A stretch of 64,000 nt of DNA from Nematopogon swammerdamellus (GCA_946902875.1 OX336355.1:15719347-15783346); one strand, 5' to 3'; counted from the first letter of the stretch, positions 1 through 11,113 are shown. The notes: generated by a model not told the origin, from the letters alone. Translations and numbers: made by a program.

Positions 1-321
1 GTAGGTATGAACTTTATGCGACTCACTACGGGAGCAATATTCCCACACACTCGCACTCACAGCCATGCCAAGAAATGCCAACGTGCTCCCAATCGGTGCC
101 GGGCGGTGCCGGGAGCGCAGCCGGTGTCCAGGCGCAACTTTTGCATATGCATGCATCGGCGATGAGAACTAGGCCTTCCGTAAGAAGAATTAGTGATTTG
201 AGAAAAATAACACCTATTGACAAAAACATAATCGAAAAAAATATTATTCGAGGAAGGAATATAGAGGCGGTATCAAATTTTGTCCCACCAAATTGTTGCC
301 AGTTTGTCCATGAGTAGGATA
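1..321. other. Unassigned sequence before first hAT
   Basis: GC-rich then AT-rich, no splice-supported exon. The short frame at 75-317 (+) is not recognised. Confidence 0.4.
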
Positions 322-329
322 ACTGGAGC

Positions 330-693
330 CAGAGGCGGCGCAAGGCGTGGGCGACGTGGGCGACCGCCCACATACAGCCTCGCGGCCCGAGGGGCCTCGC
401 GCCTCGAAAGTTAATGCAGCTTTGATTCATGAAAAACATTCAGCTAGATCTATTAAAAGATACCCCGAGTAAACATGTTTAGACTTAATAAAAGGCAAAC
501 TAAACCTTGCTATAAAGCCTTTATTTGACACAAGATGGGAAAGCAGGACAGAGACAGTGAATATTGCAATAACACAGTGGCTGTATTATTGCGATTTGAT
601 GATGTTGTTGAATGTATTGAGTATTGGCAAAATTGATAGGGTCTCACAAAATTTATCTTGCCCACATCAAATTAAGTTCATGCCCCGCCACTG
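330..693 (+). mobile_element. hAT non-autonomous element, 364 bp, 8-bp TSD
   Basis: Ends CAGAGGCGGCGC and GCCCCGCCACTG form imperfect TIRs. ACTGGAGC flanks both sides (322-329, 694-701) exactly. Same family as 20677-21871. No transposase. Confidence 0.78.
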
Positions 694-1471
694 ACTGGAG
701 CCCATTTTTAAAATAACTACCTACGCTGCGCCGAGCCGCCAGGGTAACTATGGTTTGTCCATGCGTCAGTTTTGTGGCTGGTGAAAAAATTCTATGTATG
801 GTGACAATAATATCCCAAAGAGACATATAAAAGTTATCTTCTCTGAGCCAAATGTAAAGATGTATTAACCCTCGAAGTTCGGACACATAATATACATCTT
901 GCATTAACTCACACACACTCACCCACACACAAATAACCCGATTTACAATGTCTATCTTTTTCACTCTCGTATATTGTCTATGCTGTAGTGTAAGTTTCCT
1001 GTTCGCTTCAATCTACAATATTATTTTATTCCAATTTATGTAAGAATTGAAATGAAAATGAAAATATACTTTATTGCACAAAAAGTGACAAAAGGCGGAC
1101 TTGAAGCCTAAGGGCATTATCTGCCCGTCATACCTGGGATTGTGAGTAGGGTAGATAGGTAGTGCGGAAAATTAAATGAGAGATTTTATTTTTTTAAGAG
1201 TATAAAAATAAACAATAAAAGATAGATAATAGTAATAACATACAATGAAATACATTCGTGACATATATACATACAAGTTCAAAAGTACATACATATACAC
1301 AATATAAACAAATACAAATATATTATTTATCTATGATACATACATACATACCTAATGCAGTTTCTAAACAAGCGATAACACACATGGAGACATTATGGGT
1401 TGGTATTGGACAAAGCCTATTTTTTGCTGACACCACAACACGCTAATCTTAAAAATTATTCCTAATTTTTT

Positions 1472-1512
1472 ACCCGACTTCAAAAAAAGGAGAAGGTTCT
1501 CAATTCGACTGT
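1472..1512 (+). repeat. Fragment of the ACCGACTT-type MITE end
   Basis: ACCCGACTTCAAAAAAAGG followed by GAGAAGGTTCTCAATTCG. Confidence 0.45.
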
Positions 1513-1688
1513 ATTTTTTATTTTTTTATGTTTCTTACCTCAGAACTTTTTGTTACATTCACTACTACTTGTCCGAGTGTACAGTGTACAGAGTCACCTA
1601 ATGCATGTAAAAAAAATTATCAAAATAAAATAAAAATAACAAATCATGTGTTTGTTTTCCATTTGTTTTCAGTAGTTTAATATTATTT

Positions 1689-1775
1689 TTATGGTTCCGT
1701 ACTTTAAAAGGAAAAACGGAAACATTAAGATCACTCCGGTGTCCGTCCGTCCGTCACAGAGGTTTTTTTGTTTCT
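1689..1775 (+). repeat. GTCC-type repeat fragment
   Basis: ATGGTTCCGTACTTTAAAAG through GTGTCCGTCCGTCCGTCAC. Confidence 0.45.
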
Positions 1776-2804
1776 GGTTTTTTTGAAAGGGAGCTCAGGC
1801 GGCTCGATCTGCCTGAGCGCCCAGCCAATCAAGAGCTTTACAAATTCCGTTCGTACTTTCGTGACGTTTCATGTTTTCCCCATGCCAAACGTCACGTTAA
1901 AGAGCTACGCTTCAAAATACAGATGTTAGTCTTTCAGCCAATCGGTTTCATGAGAAATCATTACAAATTCAAACAATGCATGATTATAGTAACTAGAAAT
2001 GCGTCGCGTTTTGTAATCTATATAGCAATCAAACAAAACACACGTACCGCCGAGTTCGTCTATTAATAATTCAACCGACATGGCAACATCTCGCCAATAT
2101 TAAATAATCTATTCTGAAAATGATTTTATGATTGACATGCTGACAGACTGGCGCCAATGGTGGATAAATACTCAATGACTAGATAAAGGACTTCATTGCA
2201 CAATAAAAAATTAAAACTAAAACTTACGAAAGAAAAAAATCTACTATAGATAAAAAATCAATGCATGAAGATGGAACTAACATACTTATAAAACTTATAC
2301 CAATTAAATAAAATTAAATATTTAAAATAAACTAAATAACTTTTATGTAAAAACGCTAAACAAGCTTTATTAGCGGCGGTTGTTCGAGTGGTCTGAACTT
2401 CTAGTGTAGTCAACAAGGAGTTTGATGTATGGAGACCCATACATTAATTCCTCAGTCAATGAAACTTTGATAATATCTTAGAGTAATGTGCGGAATTACG
2501 ACTGACAAATAATCCAAAAAAAATTCTTACGGGAAGTTGGGTATATTCAAAGAAAAGTGAAAATTTAATATAACTCCTATAGACAAATTGCTCCGTCCAA
2601 AGTTACTTAGCCATAGGGTAGGTATTATTTATATGAATACGTACGTAAAAAAATCCAACATTTGTTTTATATGAAAATAGTTAATTAAAAACAAAATGGG
2701 TTTTATACTATATTTTTTTCGGAAAAATTTCTCGGTCGGTACTTTAATCTGAATATACCTTAGCATTATTATGTACATCAACAAGCATAAGAATCTAACA
2801 ATTT

Positions 2805-2850
2805 TTGCGTGCACGCACGCACGCACGCACGCACGCACGAACGCACAGAC
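2805..2850 (+). repeat. (CACG)n microsatellite
   Basis: About eight GCAC units, ending ACGAACGCACAGAC. Confidence 0.8.
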
Positions 2851-2923
2851 GTACACTGTTATTTGGGGAAACTTATAATTATGAAGGTATTTTTAGGATC
2901 CCGTTACCACACTGAACGCTATT

Positions 2924-3141
2924 TTTTTTTATGTAAACCAGCATGGGTGGCTGTGCCGAGGGACCAATGGTGCAGTCGACAGAGCCAAAATCACCTCTCC
3001 TCGCGAAACCACGCTCAGTTAGGTGCCATGTCAGCAGATTTGCGGACTGTTGCTAGGCTGTCTAGCCCATTAATACGACGCTTGAAGACACCCAGATTAA
3101 AGGATTCAGGAAATACACTCACCGGAAGACAGTTCTACTAA
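2924..3141 (-). pseudogene. LINE-G 3' end
   Basis: Poly(T), TGTAAACCAGCATGGGTGG, GAGCCAAAATCACCTCTCC, CCCATTAATACGACGCTTG: the reverse of the FKRRINGLDS-coding end. Confidence 0.65.
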
Positions 3142-3188
3142 GTCTACAGTATTACTAAGTCTACGGTGTCTGTCCGTCTGTCCTACCT

Positions 3189-3549
3189 TTAACCCTTTAT
3201 AGGATGGCAGAACAAAGTGGCCAGTTTACTAACCACTTGCATTAAAGGTCACACTTCATACAAGTTTGGTCTAATTATGATCCTTATAATAATAAGCAGT
3301 CGCTGATAGAGTACAGTGGCCAGTGGACTGTACACCTCTATTCAAATAAGCGTCAAGTAAAATCAGGCGAACAAATTACGGGTGGCCAGTACACTGGCCG
3401 TCTGCAATTTGTTCGCCTGATTTTACTTGATTACTTGATACTTATTACTATAAGTATCATAATTTGACCAAACTTGTATGAAGTGTGACCTTTAATGCAA
3501 GTGGCCAGTAAACTGACCACTTCGTTCTAACCGTCCTATAAAGGGTTTA
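3189..3549. mobile_element. MITE-K (foldback, ~85-bp TIRs)
   Basis: AACCCTTTATAGGATGG at the left and CCGTCCTATAAAGGGTT at the right; the arms share GGTCACACTTCATACAAGTT inverted. A second inner palindrome (TCAAGTAAAATCAGGCGAAC at 3354 against its reverse near 3412-3431) lies within. Confidence 0.7.
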
Positions 3550-3651
3550 ACAATTTTTGCGTGCACGCAAAAAATGTTAGATTCTTATGCTTGTTGATGT
3601 ACATAATAATGCTAGGGTATATTCAGATTAAAGTACCGACCGAGAAATGTT

Positions 3652-3935
3652 ATGGGCTGACATCTTTTGAACAGTAATAGGGTAGCCGATTGAAATTTTC
3701 ACAGATTATTAATTATGGCGGATATCCTAACAAATGTCAAATAGTAAAAAATTAAGGAATTCCCCATACAAGAAACCTCTCTTTTTTTACTCTATCATAA
3801 AAACAGTAATACATACAAGCGCTAAACTTAGTGTGATTATGCAAACTAAGTAAAACAAAAAATAAAAATCGACCATACATGTGGTGGTACTGAACCCTCG
3901 GTGCGCGAGTCCGATTCGCACTTGGCCGGTTTTTA
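3652..3935 (+). repeat. GTCC-type dispersed repeat, 3' part
   Basis: CTTTTGAACAGTAATAGGG through TGCGCGAGTCCGATTCGCAC and TTGGCCGG. A family abundant in lepidopteran genomes, with an AGGGTTCCGTA start, GTCC/GTCT microsatellite and a GTGCGAGT-type 3' palindrome. Transposon class not established. Confidence 0.6.
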
Positions 3936-3957
3936 GGTTAATTTGTGGTACATGATA

Positions 3958-4261
3958 ACGTAAAACTGCAGGTCCCTTCCCTTCTTACCTTACTAGGTGG
4001 TAGGGTTCAACCCGCCCGGGCGGGTTGCTACCACCGTACCGAATGAAACGACGGTCGAAACGGCTATGTACATAGCTTGTGTTTTCCGTCCAGTTCAGTG
4101 TCATGGTACATGAAGCACTGACATGGCACCAGTGTAGCCGGCACGACCGAAGGGAAGCACTGACATGGCACCTAGTTCACCCGGTGTCATGGCCTGACAT
4201 CACGGATGTTGTAGGTGATGTAGCCAACCGTGTCAGTTTCCATAAATAAATAAAAAAAAAT
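3958..4261 (+). repeat. SINE-A, 5'-truncated
   Basis: Starts in GTAAAACTGCAG, lacks the tRNA head, ends in an A-rich tail. The body includes the palindrome CCGCCCGGGCGG. Confidence 0.8.
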
Positions 4262-4905
4262 ATTTGCGTTATTTTAGCTGTATATTTTCCATATAAAATA
4301 AAAATAAAATAAAATAAAATTAATCACCCCAGCATCTGAATGTTTCATTCCATCGGCTATGTAAATATTCCAAAATCTGTTTTCCTCGTTTCACTCAAAT
4401 CATAATCTACGCATTAGAAATCGACCAACACTCATAACATATGCGCGAGGCCGCCTCAAAAAGGATCATCCAATCGGCATACAAAACAGACGACACGGTG
4501 CAAATGTACGGCTTTATTCATAATTAATCGAATCGACACGATAAAGAAAAACAATCGACAGACTTGTGCACGATCAATGTTTGTAGTACTTGTCGTTTGT
4601 CCTGCGCGCAGGCCTTAGTCTGAGTCCCAAATTTATCAATATTGTTGTATTAAAATTTGTCTACAACACAAAAGTCGAGCTTATTTTAATGTCGGTTGAA
4701 GTTTCTAGACCAGGGGTCGGCAGCTAATTTCTGGGGCGGTCCGAATAATTTTGAAAAAAAATTATAGAGGTCCGAGAAAAATTAAAAGAAAAACTTCAAA
4801 TGGATGAATGTTATGAATTTTTTATTTCTCATAAACAGAGACGTTGTATAACATTTCATATTATATTAATTAATGTAAAAAATTACAGCGGTTGTCTTGA
4901 GCCAG

Positions 4906-5308
4906 TTTTTAGGGTTCCGTATCTGGTACGGGACTCTATTACTAAGCCTACGCGGTCTGTCTGTCTGTCTGTCCGTCTGTCCGTCCGTCCATCCGTCTGT
5001 CTGTCCGAGGGCTGTATCTCTTGAACCGTAACAGGTAGCCCGTTGAAATGTTCACAGAATATGTGTTATTATGACCGATATAACAACATATAATAAAAAA
5101 AATTCACTGGGTCCCCATAGAAAAAACCAAAAAGTGTATGCGCGCGCGCCATCTACCGAATAGAGTATGAAGCATTTTAACTAATTATGACATTTAACTA
5201 ATATGAAGCATTTCATATCACGCTTTAGATGGCGTGAGTGGCGCTAACCATGACATGGCGATAAGGAACCCTCGGTGCGCGAGTTCGACTCGCACTTGGC
5301 CGGATTTT
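4906..5308 (+). repeat. GTCC-type repeat, full length, inside hAT
   Basis: TTAGGGTTCCGTATCTGG, (GTCT/GTCC)n at about 4957-5005, and an end at GACTCGCACTTGGCCGG. Confidence 0.65.
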
Positions 5309-5309
5309 A

Positions 5310-5615
5310 TAATTAGGTTCTCGCGGGGAACAACTTATGCGAAGAGTGTCTTCTAGGTGTGCATCCGTCAACCTGCTGCGATATTTATTCTTCAAAAAAT
5401 TCATTTTTGAAAATGACGACTCACATAATATATGTATATATGGAGCGAAACATTGTTGCCAAGTTTTTTGCAATTTTCGAAATTTTGTGAAACATGTTTA
5501 CCCCAAAACTCTTCTATCGAAGCTGTTTTATACATTTGCAAGGAAATATCTTCTTGCAAGTCGATTACCTCCATTTGTAGTGAAGCCTTTGTAAGGTTGA
5601 ACAGTTTCGCTGCCA
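5310..5615 (-). pseudogene. hAT transposase C-terminal fragment, frameshifted
   Basis: Frame 1 (about 5615-5440) carries AAKLFNLTKASLQMEVIDL through EEFWGKHVSQNFENC. A second frame (to about 5310) continues ILCESSFSKMNFLKNKYRSR. These resemble the C-terminal part of ZBED/GTF2I-repeat-type hAT transposases. The frame change and the lack of N-terminal domains make it non-functional. Confidence 0.65.
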
Positions 5616-5939
5616 AGTCAGTCCATTCTGCTGTACAGGGCGCGGTTAAGGGAAGCGATAGTGAATTTTTAGGTTGATTATCAAGGGATAATTTGACGGT
5701 CCAGGTTTCTGCCCTCCGCGGTCCGGATTCGGACCGCGGTCCGCCTGTTGCCGACCGCTGTTCTAGACGGTATGGCTGTTATGATATTTTCATGTAATTA
5801 TATTGGCCAAAAATATTAATTAAGTACCTTTTTAAATTAAATGTTTCTCTTATTTTAGCTTTTAGGTTTCCGTACCACAAAAGAGAAAAAATCGCAATCC
5901 TTAATTCCGACCCCCACCCCCCGCCCTTCGTGAAAGCTA

Positions 5940-6262
5940 AGCAGCCCGGGCGAGGTCAGAACTTGGATGGGTGACCGTCCGATCGTTGATGCTGACCGTG
6001 GTTCGGATTCCACGTAAAACTGTAGGACCCTTCCCTTCTTACTTTAGGAGGTGGTAGGGTTTATCCCGCCCGGATTGATACCACCGCACTGAATGAAACG
6101 TCGCTCGAAACGGCTATGTAAATAGTTCGTGTTTTCCGTCCAGTTCAGTGTAGCCGACATGAAATGAAGGGAAGCACTGACATGGCACCTAGTTCAGCCG
6201 GTGTTATGGGCTGACATCATGGATGTTGTAGGTGATTTAGTTAACCGTGTCAGTTTCCGGTA
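5940..6262 (+). repeat. SINE-A, head partly lost
   Basis: Begins within the head (B box present) and runs to GTGTCAGTTTCC, joining directly to a Helitron-like element without poly(A). Confidence 0.75.
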
Positions 6263-6614
6263 AGGAGTCATGGAGTAGTTGCTTTGTTTTATGAGATATT
6301 GCATTTGTAGACTCCATGTATGATACTAAAACTAAATTGACGATTTTTAGAAATATTTTCTGATTTAATGCATGTACGTACGAATATGTTCCTCCATAAC
6401 TCTTAATCCGATCATCCGAATTACATGAAACTTAGTACAATCACATTTAACTATACGCGACACTGGATAGGCTTTTCACTTCCGGTTACACTAAGATGTC
6501 TCATACAAACCGAATTGATCCGTGCGCCGAAATGAAGGAACAGTAGCGGGCTTACCTTACTTTCTTTTTTTAAGTACGAATTTCACGCGAGCGAAGCCGC
6601 GGGCAAAAGCTAGT
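6260..6614 (+). mobile_element. Helitron-like non-autonomous element (Lep1-like)
   Basis: Contains AAACTAAATTGACGATTTTT and TTCCGGTTACACTAAG, and ends in the subterminal palindrome GCGAGCGAAGCCGCGGGC then AAAAGCTAGT. Terminal CTAGT and no TIR fit lepidopteran non-autonomous Helitrons; family assignment from memory. Confidence 0.65.
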
Positions 6615-7033
6615 TATTAAATATCCCTTTTGGCTTCACCCTCATCGAGTGACAAAGTGGCGTTGTCCCCAAAATAAGTATGAATTAATAGTAAAAAAAA
6701 TAATTTTCGACTCCTACGCACTCTTCTCGCAGGCTATGCCTGCGTCTCCGCGGCTCTCACGATTCGCTTGTCCTGCGCACGTGAGGTGCCATGCCCGGTC
6801 GGCGTAGACGACTTCATAATATCTTTACACTCCAATATTTTAATTGTGCCCGGAGAAAGCACGATTCGAAGCACGTGGCGCGCGTGCGGGGAGAATTTTT
6901 AAGCGCTTGCAGACAATGAAAAAGTCAACGAAGGTCTATTGGGAAAATATTGCATTTGAATTGAAAATTAAGTTATTATTTTTGAAAAATTTGTAGATTT
7001 ATTTTATTATATTTTATTGGTAACAAAACAACC
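6615..7033. other. Unassigned; short CG-rich part then AT-rich
   Basis: GCAGGCTATGCCTGC palindrome near 6731; no frame of note. Confidence 0.4.
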
Positions 7034-7380
7034 ATTTTTTTTTTTTATGGAAACTTGACACGGTTGGCTACATCACCTACAACATCCGTGATGTCAGCCC
7101 ATAACACCGGGTGAACTAGGTGCCATCTCAGTGCTTCCCTTCATTTCGCGCCGGCTACACTGAACTGGACGGAAAACACGAACTATTTACATAGCCGTTT
7201 CGACCGACGTTTCGCTCAGTGCGGTGGTACCAACCCGGCCGGGATAAACCCTACCACCTAGTAAGGTAAGAAGGGAAGGGACCTACAGTTTAACGTGGTA
7301 TCCGAATCACGGTCAGCCTCCAACAGTCGGGCGGTCATCCATCCAATAACTGACCGCACCATTAAGCTGCCGAGGCTGAC
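7034..7380 (-). repeat. SINE-A
   Basis: Poly(T) start, full tail and body, head truncated near the GAGGCTGAC end. Confidence 0.82.
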
Positions 7381-7422
7381 GACCATACACGAAAGTAATA
7401 AAGAATATAAACTATCGTCGTA

Positions 7423-7617
7423 TCAGAGCATGGGCTGATAGCGAAGAGCCTCGACGACCACCTTAAGAAGCTCTCGCTGAGTGGTTGGGTCAAGGGCTAG
7501 ATCCAGAAGGCAGCCCTGCTCGACACTGCACGCATCGTCCGGAGGTTCCTCTCTTTGGGACCCGACCATCGGTAGCCTGGGTTCGCCCCGCCGCCGCGCC
7601 GGTGGTGGAAACTCCAT
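7423..7617 (-). other. Unrecognised GC-rich 64-codon frame
   Basis: The reverse frame contains VEQGCLLDLALDPTTQREL and LKVVVEALRYQPML. GC-rich compared with its surroundings, next to a SINE-A. Not recognised; could be LINE-derived or part of an exon. Confidence 0.25.
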
Positions 7618-7795
7618 TTTTTTAAGGTTAATTTTGTACCTATATGTTTTTAATGTTAGGTTTTTATATGTACAAGATTAGAAGATGTGTGAATAAAGAA
7701 ATAATAATAATATACACAGAACAATACATTACATAGGTACACATTATATAGCCATCATAATGTCACACAAGCACATATATGAAAGTAAATGAAAT

Positions 7796-8165
7796 CAATA
7801 CTAATAATAAATCTGTAAGGGATGGTCATGGAGTAAGTTACTTTGATTTATCAGATACAGAGTTTGTAGACTCTATATATACTAAAGCTAAATTGACGAT
7901 TTTTAGAAATCTTTTCTGTATGTACATAATATGTTCCACCATAACTCTTAAACCGATCATCAGCATTCGATGAAACTTAGTACAAGCACATTTAACTATA
8001 CGGGACACAGGATAGGCTAAATAAAATTCACTTCCGGTTACGCTAAGATGTGGCTTTCATACAAACAGCCGCACACGCCGAAATAAAGATACGGTAGCGG
8101 GATTACCTTCTTTCTTCTTTTTAAATAGGAATTTCACGCGAGCGAAGCCGCGAGCAAACGCTAGT
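7796..8165 (+). mobile_element. Helitron-like element (Lep1-like)
   Basis: Complete: starts ATACTAATAATAAATCTGT and ends AAACGCTAGT. Confidence 0.68.
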
Positions 8166-8284
8166 ATGAAATAAAATTAAATACTAAAATATGTTTGTAT
8201 AGCGAGTGTTTATAAAAAAAAGGAGCTAAAAATGCTATTGATTGACTGTGATTTTACACACGTACAATAAAAAATGTACAACTA

Positions 8285-8470
8285 AACAGAAATGGAAAAA
8301 TTACAAATTTAAAAATCCCCGACACATCAACAATCCTTAAAAAGTAAAAAATAATTTCCATTTAGTTAAATTAAAGGCGTCGGTCCGAGTTTAATTTTTT
8401 TACTTCGCGTTTCCCCGACGCCTTTAATTAACTAAGTGTAAATTATAAGGATTTTGATGAGCCTGGGGAT
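8285..8470. repeat. Unclassified dispersed repeat, copy 1
   Basis: AAATTTAAAAATCCCCGAC, then a foldback AAAGGCGTCGG / CCCCGACGCCTTT. Related to 16310-16470. Confidence 0.45.
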
Positions 8471-8731
8471 ATGTAATTTTACTTTTATTTCAATCTTTTT
8501 AAGAGACGTTATACATAACTTGTTTTAATTTTAAGTTAGCTTAGGTTAGGTTAAACTACAATTACCAATTTTTTTTTTCTGTAATAATTCCCTTTTATTT
8601 ACTTAAAGCCTACTAGTGAAATCCCTTCACCAATTATTAGGAAAAGTGGCGATGATCTAACTTCATCAAACATAGCTAAGAACCATCCTGGTTAAACCAG
8701 CGTTTTAATAAAAAAACGTATCGTGTTTTTA

Positions 8732-9117
8732 TTTTTTTTTATGGAAACTGACACGGTTGGCTACATCACCTACAACGTCCGTGATGTTAGCCCATAACAC
8801 CGGGTGAACTAGGTGCCATGTCAGTGCTTCCCCCTTTGATCGTGCCGGCTACACTGAACTGGTCGGAAAACACAAACTATTTACATAGCCGTTTAGACCG
8901 ACGTTTCATTCAGTGCGGTGATACCAACCCGGGCGGGTTAAACCCTACCACCAAGTAAGATTAGGAGGGAAGGGACCTACAGTTTTACGAGGAATCCGAA
9001 CCTCGGTCAGCCTCCAACGGTCAGCGGTCACCCATCCAAGTACTGACCGCACCCAGCGTTGCTTAACATTCAATAGCGACAGTTGACTGTCTGCACCACT
9101 GAGCTAACGAGGCTGAC
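8732..9117 (-). repeat. SINE-A, full length
   Basis: About 386 bp from poly(T) to GAGGCTGAC; head, body and tail all present. Confidence 0.85.
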
Positions 9118-9149
9118 TATCCTTCTTCCTCAGACTATCCGTCTTGAGA

Positions 9150-9500
9150 TCTAAATCGGCCCACCAGCACAACATCGACCGCCACGTTTAGCAAAGTATT
9201 CGGACAAGATAACTATCAAGCAGCATGTAAGGCACTCGATGGAAATCGATGGAAGGACCATGCGAAGGTGAGAGGTGGCTCTCCTAGTCCCCCTTTAGTC
9301 CATTATAGCCAGCAATCGAGGGAAGTCTCCGGTATGGCACTTACCTTCTCGGAGGTGATATTGGCTGGTCGGAGCATGCGCTTCGGCCCCTCCAACTCAG
9401 CCACCCATACCGGATTACATAAAAAAAAAGTGACCTTGTACGACATGCATGGGGAGAAATGCAGTGGGACTATTCTTTTTAAGTACCGGCCCCATACGGT
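9150..9500 (-). repeat. TATG-repeat, interrupted by SINE-B
   Basis: Reverse copy of the dispersed repeat that starts ACCGTGTGGGGCCGGTAC and ends in a (TATG)n tail. Confidence 0.7.
9284..9430 (+). repeat. SINE-B 3' part inserted in a TATG-repeat
   Basis: Core end and tail with poly(A). The reverse TATG-repeat continues on both sides (9150-9284 and 9430-9500). Confidence 0.75.
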
Positions 9501-9507
9501 TTATGTA

Positions 9508-9749
9508 CCATGCTCGCTCAGTGGTAACATGCCCGATAAGTTCGTAAAATATAGCTTGATACGCGTGACAGATGTCAGAGTGACATTTCTTTGTTTGCGT
9601 GACAGCTGTCAGAGTGACATTTCAACAAAGTATGACGTTGTATTGCGTGCATTTTACTGTAAAAAAATACGGAACTCATGCGAGGTGTTCTCGATGACAT
9701 CTGTCACGCGTATCAAGCTATATTTTACGGACATAACCACTGAGCATGG
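9508..9749. mobile_element. Palindromic MITE with TA target duplication
   Basis: Arms CCATGCTC...CAGTGGT and CGTAAAATATAGCTTGATAC, CGCGTGACAGATGTCA are mirrored at 9692-9749. TA on both sides suggests a Tc1/mariner-type MITE. The interior repeats GTCAGAGTGACATTTC twice. Confidence 0.68.
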
Positions 9750-10119
9750 TAGGAAATATTTTGCAATCACACATAGCCTCGCACATAGCTGTACTGTAAG
9801 CATTCTATGGTACGATTTATTTTGAAGATTAATTCCTTTCTTTTCTTCTTTCTTTGCATCGGGGTTAAAAATTATGTCGACAAACCACATTGACAAATTT
9901 ATACAGAAATAATTTCAAAAAATTCACCCATCTCCCAGAAAAGAACAGAAATCACGTGCTCCTCATAAGAACTTCTAATCGTCTTTAATCTCAGCCCCAC
10001 ATCTTCAAACGTCTCGTGTTACTAAGAAACACCCTTAGCGCAGTCGTAAGAACACTTTAGCATCGCCGATGGCGAAGAACTCAAAATATTGGAAGAGACA
10101 TCGAACTATCTTTTTGCCT

Positions 10120-10197
10120 TCTCGGTGCTCGTCCCAAGATTTTGCTAAGCGTGGTGGTCGGTGTTGTGCTGCAATTAACATTCACCAGAATCCTTTC
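10120..10197 (+). repeat. TATG-repeat fragment
   Basis: GCTAAGCGTGGTGGTCGGTG and following bases only. Confidence 0.55.
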
Positions 10198-10208
10198 CCT
10201 TGCACCTT

Positions 10209-10252
10209 CATTTTTTTTTTATGGAAACAGACACGGTTGGCTACATCACCCT
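10209..10252 (-). repeat. SINE-A tail fragment fused to SINE-B
   Basis: Poly(T) plus about 35 bp of SINE-A tail joins abruptly to an oppositely oriented SINE-B at CATCACCC. Confidence 0.65.
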
Positions 10253-10253
10253 T

Positions 10254-10488
10254 GCCCCTTACTAGGTGGTAGGCTCAAATTGTAGCCGGTTGGGTTGGTA
10301 CCACCGTACTGGATGTAAGATGGCCGCATAGCAGCCTCGGTTGTGTTCTCCTCTAGTTCAGTATAGCCAGCAATCCAGGGAAGTCTCCGGTATGGCCCCT
10401 ACCTTCTCGGAGGTGATATTGGCTGGTCGGAGCATGCGCTTTAGCCCCTCCAACTCAGCCACCCATACCGGATTACATAAAAAAAAAT
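10254..10488 (+). repeat. SINE-B, head-truncated
   Basis: CTTACTAGGTGGTAGGCTC through CCGGATTACAT plus A-run. Confidence 0.8.
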
Positions 10489-10662
10489 TGCCGTTTCAAC
10501 CCAGAATTTCAACTTCCTCAGAATTTAGCTGGCATGTATCTTCCACTGCGTTGAAACAAAACAGTACTCATAACAATTCCCAAGTTGCTGCGTCAGCCTC
10601 GCTCGACCATCCGTTCAAGATTGCATAAAAAAAAAGTTCCACATAGCAGCGCCCTCGCTAGT

Positions 10663-11060
10663 ACCTTTTTTTATAGTAAGCGCGACATCTGGCGCCGAGC
10701 CACCCATAAGGTGTCTAGCGACGCCCATGGCCATTCGGTCGCATGCGGGGTCTGCGATTTTTTTTTTATGGAATCCGGTATGTGTGGCTGAGTTGGAGGG
10801 GCCGAAGCGCATGCTCCGACCAGCCAATATCACCTCCGAGAAGGTAGGTGCCATACCGGAGACTTTCCTTTTTTGGATTGCTGGGCTGGACTAGAGGAGA
10901 ACACAACCGAGGCTGCTATGCCGGCCTGACAGGTGCCCGTTCACGCCTCTCTTGAAGCTAGACTGTACCTGTGGGGAAATATGTGGGCGGGGAGAGCGTT
11001 CCAGAGTTTACCAGTTCTGTGGAGGAAATATCTGCAGAACCGATTTGTACGCAAAACAGA
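10663..11060 (-). pseudogene. LINE-F 3' end, interrupted by SINE-B
   Basis: GCGCCGAGCCACCCATAAGG to 10757, then after SINE-B from 10918: CGTTCCAGAGTTTACCAGTT. The reverse translation carries the ...WN(A/T)LPAHIFP pattern of a LINE RT end. Confidence 0.6.
10758..10922 (-). repeat. SINE-B 3' part inserted in LINE-F fragment
   Basis: Poly(T) to GAGGCTGCTATGCC. LINE-F 3' sequence lies on both sides. Confidence 0.75.
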
Positions 11061-11113
11061 CTAAGCGAACTCACAAAACGTCTGTGACTCAGCGACTCTA
11101 GACCAACTGCAAG

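Larger units (their letters stand above)
702..2725. other. Unassigned AT-rich region
   Basis: Contains a dispersed fragment at about 1050-1140 (ATATACTTTATTGCACAAAA type) and the two repeat fragments listed separately. I see no gene. Confidence 0.4.
2726..3648. mobile_element. Large interrupted palindrome
   Basis: Left arm 2726-2818 and right arm 3557-3648 are inverted copies (AAATTTCTCGGTCGGTAC / GTACCGACCGAGAAAT). Between them lie a (CACG)n tract, a LINE-G end and MITE-K. A 21-bp direct repeat (starting TAACAATTTTTGCGTGC) at 2796 and 3548 brackets the inserted block. Confidence 0.6.
4711..5760 (-). mobile_element. hAT element with transposase remnant and 8-bp TSD
   Basis: Terminal inverted repeats CAGGGGTCGGCAGC / GTTGCCGACCGCTG are flanked by TTCTAGAC at 4703-4710 and 5761-5768, an exact 8-bp duplication as expected for hAT. 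The - strand between 5310 and 5615 encodes pieces of a hAT C-terminal dimerisation region (EVIDLQEDISLQ, EEFWGKHV, CESSFSKMNFLKNKYRSRL, DAHLEDTLRI) in two frames, so it is broken. A GTCC-type repeat is inserted at 4906-5308. Confidence 0.8.

Noticed and set aside
9268..9825. 185-codon open frame on the + strand
   Set aside because: It runs through SINE-B, a TATG-repeat end and a palindromic MITE; no part looks like a protein.
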